A stretch of DNA of 64,000 nucleotides from Prochlorococcus sp. AG-409-G20 (lineage in GTDB: Bacteria; Cyanobacteriota; Cyanobacteriia; PCC-6307; Cyanobiaceae). Each line of letters begins with the position of its first letter. Position 1 is the stretch's first letter. Below, in pieces: positions 1 to 9,571 of this stretch. A model generated the notes under the pieces. The model worked only from the letters and a program-made list of their open reading frames with translations. It was not told the DNA's origin and did no database searches. Position numbers and translations under genes: made by a program. The DNA lies in contig QCJW01000005.1 of assembly GCA_003215775.1 (NCBI GenBank), forward strand, positions 1 to 64,000, written 5' to 3'.

Positions 1-835
1 ATATAATCTTTTTAATTGCTTTGTTGAAGAGCTTATCTTTAACAAGTTCCTTTATTTCTGAAAAGTCTGAATCTAATTTCTCTAGATTACTTAATATTTG
101 CTTGCTATATAGAAAGCTAAATACTTGGAATAATTCTATGTGAGATACATCTTGACGTTCTAGTAAAAGATTTAATATATTTTCTAATTTTGATTTATTC
201 AGATTAGATAGGTCTGCATTTTTTAAAAAGTAAGTTATTGAGACATAAATATTAGGAAGTGATGGGCTAATTTCAATCGCTTTAAGATAGCTATCAAATG
301 CTTCTCTAGAATTGCCAAGATTACTCAATATGTTCCCCAGATTGTAATGAGCATTTGCGAAACTAGGATTGAGTTGAATTGCCTTGCGAGTAGATAATTC
401 TGCTTCTTTTAATTTGCCAAGATCATTTAATATGTTGCCTAGATTGTAATGAGCATTTGCGAAACTAGGGTTGAGTTGAATTGCCGTGCGAGTAGATAAT
501 TCTGCTTCTTTTAATTTACCAATATCTCTCAATATGTTCCCTAGGTTGGAATGTGCCTGTGCAAAATCTGGATTAAGTTTAATTGCTTTCTTATAGAGCT
601 TTATTGCCTTTGTTGTTTCACCTATTTGCTTATAGATTGCTCCATAGTTTGTATAAACCATTGCATTAGAAAAACCTTTATCAATTATCAGCTGATAATA
701 TTTTACTGCCTCTCTAATATTTCCCTGAGAATGATACTTTATTGCTGTTGATATCATCTGTTCTGAAGAGGAAATACTCTTTTTATTTTCAACTCTTTCT
801 TTTTTAGGTTTTTGCGATTCTCCGAAACCTTTCAT
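1..835 (-). CDS. TPR-repeat protein, C-terminus cut by window edge
   Basis: The reading frame is open from an ATG at 835 to the window edge, about 278 residues, so the C-terminus is missing. A charged N-terminal leader starting MKGFGESQKP is followed by about five 34-residue tetratricopeptide repeats with the usual N-x-G / A / P spacing (for example AHYNLGNIL and KAIQLNPSF), then a helical stretch. TPR arrays serve as protein-protein scaffolds; in picocyanobacteria such proteins often carry a further enzymatic domain, which could lie beyond the edge here. Two consecutive repeats are nearly identical in DNA (see repeat feature). Function beyond scaffolding cannot be told. Confidence 0.85.
   Translation of the reverse strand, partial: MKGFGESQKPKKERVENKKSISSSEQMISTAIKYHSQGNIREAVKYYQLIIDKGFSNAMVYTNYGAIYKQIGETTKAIKLYKKAIKLNPDFAQAHSNLGNILRDIGKLKEAELSTRTAIQLNPSFANAHYNLGNILNDLGKLKEAELSTRKAIQLNPSFANAHYNLGNILSNLGNSREAFDSYLKAIEISPSLPNIYVSITYFLKNADLSNLNKSKLENILNLLLERQDVSHIELFQVFSFLYSKQILSNLEKLDSDFSEIKELVKDKLFNKAIKKII
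327..530. repeat. Two tandem 102-bp units inside the TPR gene
   Basis: Units 327-428 and 429-530 differ at about nine positions by eye, and a third, more diverged unit starts at 531. The 102-bp period equals one 34-residue TPR, so unit gain or loss keeps frame. The near identity suggests recent duplication or gene conversion. Confidence 0.85.
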
Positions 836-1249
836 GCTTTTCCCCTCTTAAGGGTCTATGGAAATTGCGTGAATATTTAATGCATTTTTGGAAGAAGGAG
901 ATCGACCTAAGAAAGCTTCCTCCGTTAGTAATCTAATAGAAGTAATTGATCTCCGCAGAAAATAGTATGTTTTGGATATGGGAAATATACATATTTGATA
1001 TTTTAATGATATAAGGGCAAATGCTTTAAGCAAGAATAGGAAGTAGATCTATTTCTATCGATGTTTGCCATTGACCTTGATTCAGGCAAGAAGAAGGGGG
1101 TTTTCTATAACTTCCTTTTCACAGATGCACTAAAAGCTCTTGCACTGCAGTCGATTATAGCATTTGGTTGACCGTAGACTGTTGTAATTCTAAATGAGTG
1201 TTGCCTATTCAAATATAATTTGGATAGAAACCAAAATTGAGAGTATCAA
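836..1249. other. Intergenic region between divergent genes
   Basis: About 410 bases separate the TPR gene (-) from the carbamoyltransferase (+). A 61-codon frame on the minus strand (848-1033) has no recognisable family features and I do not call it. The AT-rich stretch before 1249 presumably carries the promoter of the + gene, but no clear -35/-10 pair or regulator box stands out. Confidence 0.4.
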
Positions 1250-3001
1250 TTGAAAGTATTGGGAATTAATGTCGGACATGATTCAGCCGCAGCCTTGGTT
1301 ATCAATGGTCAATTAATCACTGCCCTATCTGAAGAGAGGGTAAGTAGAATTAAACATGATAGCTCCTTCCCTTTGAATGCGATAAATTGCATACTATCTA
1401 ACAATAACTTAACAATAGATGATATTGATTCTATTGGGATGAATATGGATATTAATTATTTATCAAAGCGTTTTAGTATTTGCAGTAAATATCCTGTTAC
1501 GAATACTGAAGCACAAAGAGATCATGTAAGTAAACAGTTAAAAATCAAGGAAGATATCAAGACTCAATTAAAATATAAAGGTCCTATTGTCGAACAATTG
1601 CATCATTATTGCCATTTAAGGGCGACACAATATCAAAGTGGCTTTAAGAATGCTTTATTGTGCTCCTTCGATGGCCTTGGAGAGCTAAGTTCTGCCTCCT
1701 CAGCAATCTTTTTAGATGGTCTAATTCAAGAGTATAAAGAATATGATTTTTTCCCTAATTCTTTAGGTTTAGTTTATGCTGGAATCACCAACTTTCTAGG
1801 ATGGAGAAATCACTGTGATGAAGGCATTGTAATGGGTTTAGCTCCTTATGGAGACCCAAACAGCGAAGTTAAAGGTACAGGTAGAACTTATATAGATTTA
1901 TTCAGAGAAATAATTCAACTTGACCATTGCCAAGAAACAAAATTAAACCTTGATTATTTTGAATTTCAAAATAAAAGAGATGCTTGGGTATCAGATAAGT
2001 TTAAATCCTTTTTTGGTCTGAAAAGAATACCCGAGTCAGAAATATCAATGAACACTCGAAATATAGCAGCTGGTTTGCAAGCAAGAATAGAAGAAGTTGT
2101 GCATCAAAAAATTCTTTCCCTTAGAAGATTGTATCCTGATCTACACTCATTATGTCTTAGCGGAGGATTGGCTCTAAATTGCTCAAACAATGGTAAGTTG
2201 CTTGACTCAGGCATATTTAATGAAATCTTTGTACAGCCAGCAAGTTCTGATGATGGCACTGCAATTGGTGCTGCCTTGTTAACATCTGATCTTAATAAGA
2301 AAGGGCCACTCTCAATACGCGATAAGGATGAATCTGTAGCATATCTTGGCCCATCTTATGCAAGAAAATATATAGCAGACGTTGTTGAGAATGAGTTTGA
2401 TATTATTAATAAATCAGTGGATATGGTTGATCAAATTTCCGATCTACTTATTGAAAATAAGATAATAGGCTGGTATCAGGGTAGATCTGAATTTGGTCCA
2501 CGTGCATTAGGTCATAGAAGTATATTAGCAAAACCATATCCTGCTTCAAATAAAGATATTATCAATAATAGAATTAAGTTTAGAGAGGAGTTTCGCCCTT
2601 TTGCACCAGTTGTTATCCTAGAGTATGCCTCTGAATATTTTAAAATTAAACAACCTTCGCCTCATATGTTATACGCTATTCAAGCTACTGATCTTGGCTC
2701 AGAAAAATGCCCGGCGACAGTTCATGTTGATAATTCTGCTAGGGTTCAAACTGTAACTTCTTATGAGAACAATAGACTGCATAAACTTATTACTTCTTTT
2801 CATATAAAAACTGGTGTACCAGTATTATTAAATACCTCCTTTAATGTAAAAGGTCAACCTATTGTTGAAACTCCTAGGCAAGCTATAGATACTTTTATAA
2901 ACACATCATTAGATTGCTTGGTTATAGATAATTACCTGTTGTTAAAAGAAGAAAGCTTTGTCAAGGCTTATCATTTCGAGAATGAATGTGAAAAAAACTA
3001 A
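1250..3001 (+). CDS. NodU/CmcH-family O-carbamoyltransferase
   Basis: This is a 583-residue protein of the NodU/TobZ carbamoyltransferase family, which moves a carbamoyl group from carbamoyl phosphate through ATP to a hydroxyl of a sugar or antibiotic. The N-terminal ASKHA-like domain starts with GINVGHDSAA at about residues 5-14 and has HHYCH and SFDGLGE motifs. The C-terminal domain carries GRSEFGPRALGHRSI around residues 410-424, a hallmark of the family. The start is TTG at 1250; translation from it gives the usual family N-terminus. In this island the likely acceptor is a surface-glycan sugar, which is inference. TsaD/Kae1 tRNA enzymes share the fold but lack the C-terminal motif. Confidence 0.9.
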   Translation: MKVLGINVGHDSAAALVINGQLITALSEERVSRIKHDSSFPLNAINCILSNNNLTIDDIDSIGMNMDINYLSKRFSICSKYPVTNTEAQRDHVSKQLKIKEDIKTQLKYKGPIVEQLHHYCHLRATQYQSGFKNALLCSFDGLGELSSASSAIFLDGLIQEYKEYDFFPNSLGLVYAGITNFLGWRNHCDEGIVMGLAPYGDPNSEVKGTGRTYIDLFREIIQLDHCQETKLNLDYFEFQNKRDAWVSDKFKSFFGLKRIPESEISMNTRNIAAGLQARIEEVVHQKILSLRRLYPDLHSLCLSGGLALNCSNNGKLLDSGIFNEIFVQPASSDDGTAIGAALLTSDLNKKGPLSIRDKDESVAYLGPSYARKYIADVVENEFDIINKSVDMVDQISDLLIENKIIGWYQGRSEFGPRALGHRSILAKPYPASNKDIINNRIKFREEFRPFAPVVILEYASEYFKIKQPSPHMLYAIQATDLGSEKCPATVHVDNSARVQTVTSYENNRLHKLITSFHIKTGVPVLLNTSFNVKGQPIVETPRQAIDTFINTSLDCLVIDNYLLLKEESFVKAYHFENECEKN

Positions 3002-3250
3002 CCTTCTTGAATAACTCAACATTGAATTTATCAAGATCTTTTTTTAAACCTTTATTGACTATTTAATCTAAAACCAAGAAACCACCTAGTAAAACTTATA
3101 ACGATTCAACAAGAAGTATCTTATAATTCAAAACAGAAAGCATTCTTCTGCTTTCAATAAATAAACATCAATACAATAATAAGGCTCTACTTATTTAAAC
3201 TATTTGATAGTTATTTATAAAGTTCTGGTTTTTAAATATACTGGTAAATT

Positions 3251-4279
3251 TTAATCTTTTACCATCAAGACTCTAAATCCACAAGTAATCAAGTTGCTAA
3301 CATTTTTGTTTGACCTTCTTATCTGATTAAACTCTTTTGGATAATTTTTTGATAGATTTAGACTATCCAAACGCTCTAGATCAATTACACTAAAAGGAGA
3401 TTCAGTTAGGATCCTTTCATACTCTTCATATTTGAGTCTATTAGGTATTCTGTTGAAGTTTATTCTCCCAAGAATGTCCTGAATTTCATTTGGACTATTG
3501 ATTCCAGCTTCTTGCAACGCCTTCCTCTGGTCAATGCTTGAAAGAAGGTGTAATCCAATGGGTTTATTTGGTAACGATTTATGTTTTGGGATAACACCAT
3601 GATCTCCTTTTGTTAAGTAAGAATAAATTGGAGCAAAATATGAATATAGTGTTCCACCTTCTTTTAAGCAATTATAGCAACTATTTAAAGCTGTTTCTAA
3701 ATCATATATATGCTCAAAGCAAGCAACGGAAAAAATATGATCTATAGATTCCTTCTGCACGAATGATTCGATTTCTTCTGCATTTGTAAAGATAGTCTTT
3801 CTTTTCTGGTGTGATGAATGTTGCTCTGAATATGTTGATTTATCTTGAGAATCAATATAGTCTGGTGATTCAATATTAATATATTCATTTACTCCTAAAG
3901 TATCGAATATCAGATTAGTATTAGTTGAACCTCCAATCTCTAATAGACTTTTGTTGTAAAGATCGGCCCTAGCATGGAAAAGTATTAATTCTCTGAATTG
4001 ATAAGGACTATTGTATATATTCTGACCCCATCCATTTATTAAAGCAATTTGGAGTTCGAAAACTTCTTCTTTTAGATGAATGGCAGTTGGTCTATACCAT
4101 GCCGAACCATAACCAGTGTCTAGTTTAAAATGCCAGTCAAATAGCAATCTAAAAGTGATATCATTATTATATATATAAGGTAATTTTCTTAAATAATAAT
4201 TATATGAATTATTATGAATCAAAGGAGGTTTGAGATCCTTTTTTACGAAATCTAGAAAATCTAAGGTTTCTTCCTTCAT
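3251..4279 (-). CDS. SAM-dependent methyltransferase-like protein, paralogue A
   Basis: The 342-residue protein has a class I methyltransferase core: motif I LLEIGG at residues 112-117, IESPDY at 136-141 and a post-II region with VACFEH at 185-190. It shares long stretches with the products at 5892-6914 and 31616-32629, including FRLLFDWH near residues 43-50, YSYFAPIYS and GDHGVIP near 225-231. The first 100 residues precede the Rossmann core and are conserved among the three, so they probably shape the substrate site. The substrate is unknown; methylation of a sugar hydroxyl or amino group in the glycan island is a guess. The start is ATG at 4279. Confidence 0.75.
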   Translation of the reverse strand: MKEETLDFLDFVKKDLKPPLIHNNSYNYYLRKLPYIYNNDITFRLLFDWHFKLDTGYGSAWYRPTAIHLKEEVFELQIALINGWGQNIYNSPYQFRELILFHARADLYNKSLLEIGGSTNTNLIFDTLGVNEYINIESPDYIDSQDKSTYSEQHSSHQKRKTIFTNAEEIESFVQKESIDHIFSVACFEHIYDLETALNSCYNCLKEGGTLYSYFAPIYSYLTKGDHGVIPKHKSLPNKPIGLHLLSSIDQRKALQEAGINSPNEIQDILGRINFNRIPNRLKYEEYERILTESPFSVIDLERLDSLNLSKNYPKEFNQIRRSNKNVSNLITCGFRVLMVKD

Positions 4280-4570
4280 TGACTTCTCTGCTTGATTAAG
4301 GATCTTAATGGTTTTATCTAACTATTTTCTCCCAATAAACTTCTTTTAGCAAGTCAATAAGAAATCATACCCTAATTATTCAGAGTTAATACTGACATGG
4401 TTTTTCCAGGAGTGTGATTTTATGTTCAGGAGCTTTAGCTTTCCTGGAGCGTGATAAGCAATAAGAGGTTTTTTCTTCTCTGCACTATGAAACCCTTTAG
4501 TTTATCCCGTTTTCTTGATACTAGTGCGTTTAATAAACTTTACACCTTCAACAACTTATCAAGACTTGAA

Positions 4571-4726
4571 TTACTTGTTCAGTTGAGAGCGAAGAACTAA
4601 CTGACGCTTTAGTTTATCGTTCTGATGTTTTAGTTCTTCCATTTCCTTCTGGTACTCATTAATCAAATCCAGGGTCCACTTCCAGTTCTTTTCAATGCAG
4701 TGTTTTCTTGCTGTGTCCCAATCCAT
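4571..4726 (-). CDS. Small coiled-coil-like hypothetical protein (51 aa)
   Basis: From ATG at 4726 the product begins MDWDTARKHC and ends in a lysine/glutamate-rich amphipathic stretch (EYQKEMEELKHQNDKLKRQL) typical of a short coiled coil. The frame stays open upstream to 5092, but the extra 122 residues look unlike coding sequence, so I take the internal ATG as the start. No family is recognised. It stands alone between two methyltransferase paralogues. Confidence 0.5.
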   Translation of the reverse strand: MDWDTARKHCIEKNWKWTLDLINEYQKEMEELKHQNDKLKRQLVLRSQLNK

Positions 4727-5511
4727 AGTTATAACTCCAGATTTATTCTTCAGTAGTGTGGGCAAGTACAGTGATCGGATACAGGTGCATCTAATCAATA
4801 TTCTATTTTTATGCCAGTGTGCTATCAAACAAGTAATACTACTAATTTGTAAAGCATTTCTTTGCGACTCCACCTGGCTACTCTCATACACGAGAGAAAA
4901 TTTCCTTACTGTGATCAACCATCCTTTTTGATAAGTAGGGAAAGATCTCATTCGAATAGCTATCCAATAGTGATTCTGAAACCTCTCGTTTCTGCTTTTG
5001 TAATTTGCACTTGTTTGTTCCAAAAAGTAAGGCAGCTTAGACAGTACTTTTACTATATAAACTAGAACACTTAATGGAACGCATAATTTCAAAATTATAT
5101 TAGATTCTTAGGCAAGCTGGCTTTGTAGCTTGGTGATCGTTTACACATCACTTTTTGGAACGATTGGTCTAACGTTATAGGGTGCCATTGTAGGAGGAGG
5201 TTATAACTGCGTGAATCCTTGAAAAAGTTTGTCGATATGGTCTCTGTTCTATGAGTGCAACTTTTAGTTCTCTAATTAGCTACCTCTCCAAAAGATCTAC
5301 CTTTCATTGATTGCCGAACATATGTTCAAGTAATATAAGTATCTTCTCGAAGCATCAACCAAATAGCTGTCTGAACTTAGCCAATACAGTATTTTTTATC
5401 TTTAGGAGATCTTTTTCTTTTTAACACGATTATTTTAAGTTCTTATCCCTAAAGGATTTGAAGATGGATTAATTAATATCTTATCCAGTATTATTAGTTA
5501 GGCTGTTAGGT
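4727..5511. other. Gene-poor stretch
   Basis: About 785 bases without a convincing gene. Overlapping frames on both strands at 4695-5092 give low-complexity, cysteine- and histidine-rich translations that look like chance openings. No repeat, RNA or mobile-element end was found by eye. Old gene decay is possible. Confidence 0.35.
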
Positions 5512-5691
5512 TCAATTATTTTTTAATAACCATTTTAATGTCCAATAACCTAACAAAGTGACAATAACCAATGGGATTAGACTTCTGATTACCCAAATTG
5601 AAAGAAGAAGTAAAACAGCAGAAACAATAATCCGCTTGGTCTTATCTCTAGCTTCATCTGTCATAAGTTCCCAGCGAGGCAGTAAAGACAT
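5512..5691 (-). CDS. Small membrane protein (59 aa)
   Basis: From ATG at 5691 the product begins MSLLPRWELM, followed by a charged segment (TDEARDKTKR) and a hydrophobic region of about 33 residues (roughly 21-53) that can form one or two membrane helices, ending LLKNN. The longer frame to 5739 adds an uncharacteristic leader. The MSLLPRW start looks like a small conserved picocyanobacterial family, but I cannot name it. The gene is alone on its strand, upstream of methyltransferase paralogue B on the other strand. Confidence 0.6.
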   Translation of the reverse strand: MSLLPRWELMTDEARDKTKRIIVSAVLLLLSIWVIRSLIPLVIVTLLGYWTLKWLLKNN

Positions 5692-5891
5692 TGACAAGCA
5701 AATAATCTGGTATCTTTTTAACAGATTTCTATGTAACAAGAAATCCTAATTAAGGACAAAGGTAAAAGAACTGCACTTTACAAGGTGGTTTTGCAGTATT
5801 GACTCTGCTCTATGAGGAAACCTGCCTCTGATTTGTTTGCGAATTTATCCATATGCTATAAATTTAATAGTAGTCGAGGTTACGGTGGTCC

Positions 5892-6914
5892 TTGAAGAAA
5901 GCAACTCTTGATTTTCTCGATTTCATTGATAGAGAATTAATACTTTCTAAAATCGATATCGATTTATATAAGACTTATCTAGAAAACCTGCCTTCTATCT
6001 ACAAGAATGATATCAATTTTAGGTTATTATTCGATTGGCACTTTAAGCTAAAATCAAGGTTTGGTAATTGTGGAATAGATTTTGAGGGAGAAGACAAAGA
6101 GGACAAGCTCTTTGCTAAGCAAGTGGATTTAATATATGGGATTGGAGAATTATATGGATTAGGTTATCAATATAGAGAGATAGTGCTACTTCATTCAAGA
6201 ATTGGTTTAAGAGACAAGCATCTTCTTGAAATTGGGGGTGCATTACCAAATGATCTTATATTTGATCACCTAGGAATTGCTAAATATACCAATATTGAGT
6301 CTCCGGAATATATTGAAGTGACTAAAGAAAAATATTATGAGAAATACTCTGATCACCCACATAAAAGAACTATTTTAACAAATGCAGAGTTTATTTATGA
6401 ACATATAGAGAAGCAATCAGTAGATGTTATATTTTCTGTTGCTTGTTTTGAGCATATACATGATTTATCTAAAGCAATTCGTTCGTGTTATTCTGTCTTA
6501 AAAGAGAATGGATATCTATATTCCTACTTCGCGCCAATTTATTCTTATTTAACTGAAGGTGACCATGGAGTTATTCCAAGTCATAAATCCTTATCAGAAA
6601 AACCAGTTGGATTCCACCTACTCTCTCAGGATGACCAATATCTTAAACTAATTGAATTAGGTATAAAAGATCAACATGAAATAGATCATTTCCTTGATAA
6701 TGTAAATTCGAATAGATATGTTAATAGAAAATTATCAGAAAACTATATTCAGATTCTCACCGAATCTCCTTTTTGGGTTGTTGATATAGAGCGAGAAGAG
6801 TCATTCAATATTTCTAAATCCTATCCATCACAAATAGAAGAAATTAGGAAATCTAATAAGAATATCTCTGACCTAATGACTTCAGGTTTTAGAGTGATGC
6901 TAGTAAAATTTTAA
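5892..6914 (+). CDS. SAM-dependent methyltransferase-like protein, paralogue B
   Basis: The 340-residue product is a close relative of the 3251-4279 product, with MKKATLDFLDF at the N-terminus, FRLLFDWH at 43-50, motif I LLEIGG at 111-116, IESPEY, SVACFEH, YSYFAPIYS and GDHGVIP. Translation starts at TTG 5892, and family alignment supports this because paralogue A begins with the matching MKEETLDFLDF. It lies in inverted orientation to paralogue A with about 1.6 kb between them. The fold is well supported; the methyl acceptor is unknown. Presence of three copies suggests different acceptors in one glycan, or recent expansion. Confidence 0.75.
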   Translation: MKKATLDFLDFIDRELILSKIDIDLYKTYLENLPSIYKNDINFRLLFDWHFKLKSRFGNCGIDFEGEDKEDKLFAKQVDLIYGIGELYGLGYQYREIVLLHSRIGLRDKHLLEIGGALPNDLIFDHLGIAKYTNIESPEYIEVTKEKYYEKYSDHPHKRTILTNAEFIYEHIEKQSVDVIFSVACFEHIHDLSKAIRSCYSVLKENGYLYSYFAPIYSYLTEGDHGVIPSHKSLSEKPVGFHLLSQDDQYLKLIELGIKDQHEIDHFLDNVNSNRYVNRKLSENYIQILTESPFWVVDIEREESFNISKSYPSQIEEIRKSNKNISDLMTSGFRVMLVKF

Positions 6915-7517
6915 ATTAAATTAATTAAAATTTGCTTTTAATTAAGAATATATCTGAGTATATAAAATGTATTTTCTATATTTGATTTTCTTGGGGCCCA
7001 TGTTTTATATCTGACTAAAATATTCTAATAAGGTAGAAACGTATAAAGATTATTTTTCGTCAATTTTGAATCATTTATATTTTTGCAGTTAATTGATCGA
7101 AATGCTAAGTACTTTTCATTGAATTCTAGAAAGAAAATTATATTTTCTTTGTTATCAGTTTTAGTAAAATATTGAAGATAAGAATCGCCTTATCCCTATA
7201 AAATTGGCGAGCACTATGTAGAGATCGATAGAGCTAATTAGTCAGTTTATAAAGGAAATGCCGACGAAATGTAATTTTCCAACGGGCCTCTAAACTTTTT
7301 TAATATACAGAAGCAAGAGATTCTATTGTATGTCACGGTAGTCGTTCTAGTGAGTAAGCTTATGTCAGTTTGGTTAAAATCTTGTACCGCAAGAGTGAGG
7401 AGTAAAATGTATCAATAACATGTTATTAATTTTTACCTCTAGAATTGTCTTAATGATTTTCTTTTTAGCAATAAATATTATTATTACCATGTATTTAATA
7501 AATTATCAAGGACTAAG
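6915..7517. other. Intergenic stretch, nothing recognised
   Basis: About 600 AT-rich bases with stops in all frames and no convincing small gene, RNA or terminator hairpin by eye. Confidence 0.4.
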
Positions 7518-7727
7518 ATGATAGATTCATATACACTTCAGCAATGTAAGAAAGATAAAGTGATTAGAGAACTTAAAATTAAGAACTTGGAACATGCTAT
7601 CAATCAGTTAGAGCAGATAATAGTTGAATCGCAAATGGATAGAGATGATTTAACTTTTTTGAGACGTAAGATTGCTGAGTCAAGATTAGATTTACAAGTT
7701 CTTTATTTAATGAATGAAAAGGATTAA
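7518..7727 (+). CDS. Small alpha-helical hypothetical protein (69 aa)
   Basis: The product starts at ATG 7518 (MIDSYTLQQC) and consists almost entirely of charged heptad-like sequence (ELKIKNLEHAINQLEQII, FLRRKIAESRLDLQ), so it is predicted helical or coiled coil. It has no signal peptide or membrane segment. No family is recognised. The even charge pattern argues that it is a real gene. Confidence 0.55.
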   Translation: MIDSYTLQQCKKDKVIRELKIKNLEHAINQLEQIIVESQMDRDDLTFLRRKIAESRLDLQVLYLMNEKD

Positions 7728-7831
7728 ATTGGATTATCTTTTATCATCCTATTACTTACCCTTTTTAAAGCTTGTCACAGAAAGGAGGTAATTCGAATTT
7801 CAAAGTTAATCAATCAAATTTCTTGTTGTTT

Positions 7832-8221
7832 CTAATAAGCGCAAACCTGATTGATTACACCCACAATTAGTTTGTCTCCATTGGGTCTTTTCCATTCTGA
7901 ATCTTTATTCTTGAACTCATTAAATCTATTTACTCCTACGGCAATATCTTTGAATTCATGCTTTACGCAATTGATATCCATAGTGTATAGAATCTCTTGG
8001 GTAATTTGAGTATTACTTTTGGGAATAAATTTACTAAATACTCTTATAGAACCATCTCTATTTTTATGAAAACTATTCTTGTCCCATAGCTGCTCTCCAT
8101 ATTCACTCTTTGGTACCTCAAGCCAATCATAGGAAATTGCAAATGTTTTTTCTAGAGGATAAAAGGTAACTAGAATTACTAAAAGTAGAGAAACGATATT
8201 TTTAATGAAGTTGTCTTTCAT
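7832..8221 (-). CDS. Secreted protein resembling the surface-adhesin protein E domain
   Basis: This 129-residue protein has a basic N-terminus followed by a hydrophobic helix (about residues 7-28) ending near TFAIS, consistent with a cleavable signal peptide. The mature part has the layout of the small protein-E-like domain seen in many cyanobacteria: an early W and a G-S-R strand pair, a central MDINC cysteine and a C-terminal NQVC cysteine that could pair with it. The assignment rests on this pattern only. It is probably periplasmic or surface exposed, function unknown. The start is ATG at 8221. Confidence 0.6.
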   Translation of the reverse strand: MKDNFIKNIVSLLLVILVTFYPLEKTFAISYDWLEVPKSEYGEQLWDKNSFHKNRDGSIRVFSKFIPKSNTQITQEILYTMDINCVKHEFKDIAVGVNRFNEFKNKDSEWKRPNGDKLIVGVINQVCAY

Positions 8222-8428
8222 GTAAAATCTTCAATATAAAAGGCAGCATTATCAATATTTCTTGGTACTGAATTGATAACTTGTTTATTATAACTAAACC
8301 TGGCTGTTAATGATTTCTTGCTTATTGGTTTTTTATATTTATTTTAACTTTTAAAATTCTACTTATTTATATGTTCATAATCTGTGAATATGATATTGAA
8401 CATCTTCTTGACTGGTGTTAATCCTCTG

Positions 8429-9277
8429 CTAAAAATAGATTGTCTTATCTCTTCTACGGAAAATAACACTAGAGGTGCTACCATTAATAAGATCTAAGTT
8501 CTTTTTGTGAAAATGTTGATATAAAATTTCATAGTCGTCATTGTTAAAAAACATACTAGCTATAGCTTCAGGTTGAATCCCCTTAAATCCTTTTCTAATT
8601 AATTCTGGTTCAATAGATCTGCTTCCTACATCGAACATAAAAGCAAACAGTGCTTCTGGTTTTGCAACTCTTTTCATCTCTTTAATGGCTTGATAAGGAT
8701 TTGGACTGTAAACTAAAGTGCAAGCACTAAATATTACATCAAATGAATTATCTTCATATTCTAGTGAGTGCATATCACCTAGATCAACCATCCTAGAATA
8801 CGATATTAGATCTACAGATGTAATACTTTCAAGTTTAAATCCATAGCTCCATAGGAGTATAGGTTCTGCCTCTGTTCTTGGCCCTATAGATAAAAGTTTT
8901 ATATCTAATTCATGGTCTAAATCATATAGAGCACCCTTATCCCTATGGTTTATCTGAAGAGGACGTATTGCTTCACATATAGAAAGAGGTCTAATTAACC
9001 TTGAACTTCTTGCTCCACTCAAGTCATCAAGAAGACTATTAGCATTACCAGTAATAACCTCATCCATGTGTTTTTGGTTATGCTCTGGTCTATATGCTCT
9101 GAATTGATTTTCTTTTTTAGCCTTTTGGAATCTTTTTTGGCAGATTCTACATCTTACTGGATCTATTTTGTAGGCCTGCCGCAAGATCTCTGAGGTATAT
9201 GGTTGAGTGAGATCAGGTTTATCTATTCCAAAAAGGTCAATACTTATATCCCTATACAGTTCTTCTCTTAAATTCAT
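8429..9277 (-). CDS. Class I SAM-dependent methyltransferase (Methyltransf_11-like)
   Basis: This is a 282-residue methyltransferase with glycine motif I LLSIGPRTEAE at 128-138, acidic motif II TSVDL near 153-157, and the post-motif DNSFDVIFSACTLVYSPNP at 176-194, followed by EMKRVAKPEALF, the usual strand-5 region. An N-terminal segment contains CRIC (C43, C46), a possible half metal site. It is not close to the three-copy family in this window. It lies head to head with the TylF-like methyltransferase at 9572. The substrate is unknown; a sugar or lipid of the surface glycan is likely by context. Confidence 0.75.
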   Translation of the reverse strand: MNLREELYRDISIDLFGIDKPDLTQPYTSEILRQAYKIDPVRCRICQKRFQKAKKENQFRAYRPEHNQKHMDEVITGNANSLLDDLSGARSSRLIRPLSICEAIRPLQINHRDKGALYDLDHELDIKLLSIGPRTEAEPILLWSYGFKLESITSVDLISYSRMVDLGDMHSLEYEDNSFDVIFSACTLVYSPNPYQAIKEMKRVAKPEALFAFMFDVGSRSIEPELIRKGFKGIQPEAIASMFFNNDDYEILYQHFHKKNLDLINGSTSSVIFRRRDKTIYF

Positions 9278-9571
9278 GAGGCAATTGCTAATCTGTTTTG
9301 CAGAAGGCTTTAACTGAAAAGAAACTATCTTTGATTTTATCCTACCACAGATAGGTATACTTTGAAGTATTAAAATATTAAAAAATATTGCACTAAGGTA
9401 ATTCCATATGGTTATTAATTAGACATGCCAAAATTACAGTAGCAATATCTTTTTTAACTCTAATGATTAAAGTAAAAACTCTTACACTTGAAGACTAAGA
9501 TTTCTTAATTAATATGCTTTCAGAGCCAGGTTACTAAAATTAAGTTAGTATATCTACATTGAGATAAAGAC

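Noticed and set aside
848..1033. 61-codon minus-strand frame
   Set aside because: Low complexity start, no family pattern, lies in the expected promoter region between divergent genes.
1250..3001. TsaD-type tRNA modification enzyme
   Set aside because: The C-terminal GRSEFGPRALGHRS region belongs to the carbamoyltransferase family.
4727..5092. N-terminal extension of the frame ending at 4571, and two plus-strand frames over the same bases
   Set aside because: All three translations look like chance openings; only the C-terminal 51 residues have a protein-like pattern.
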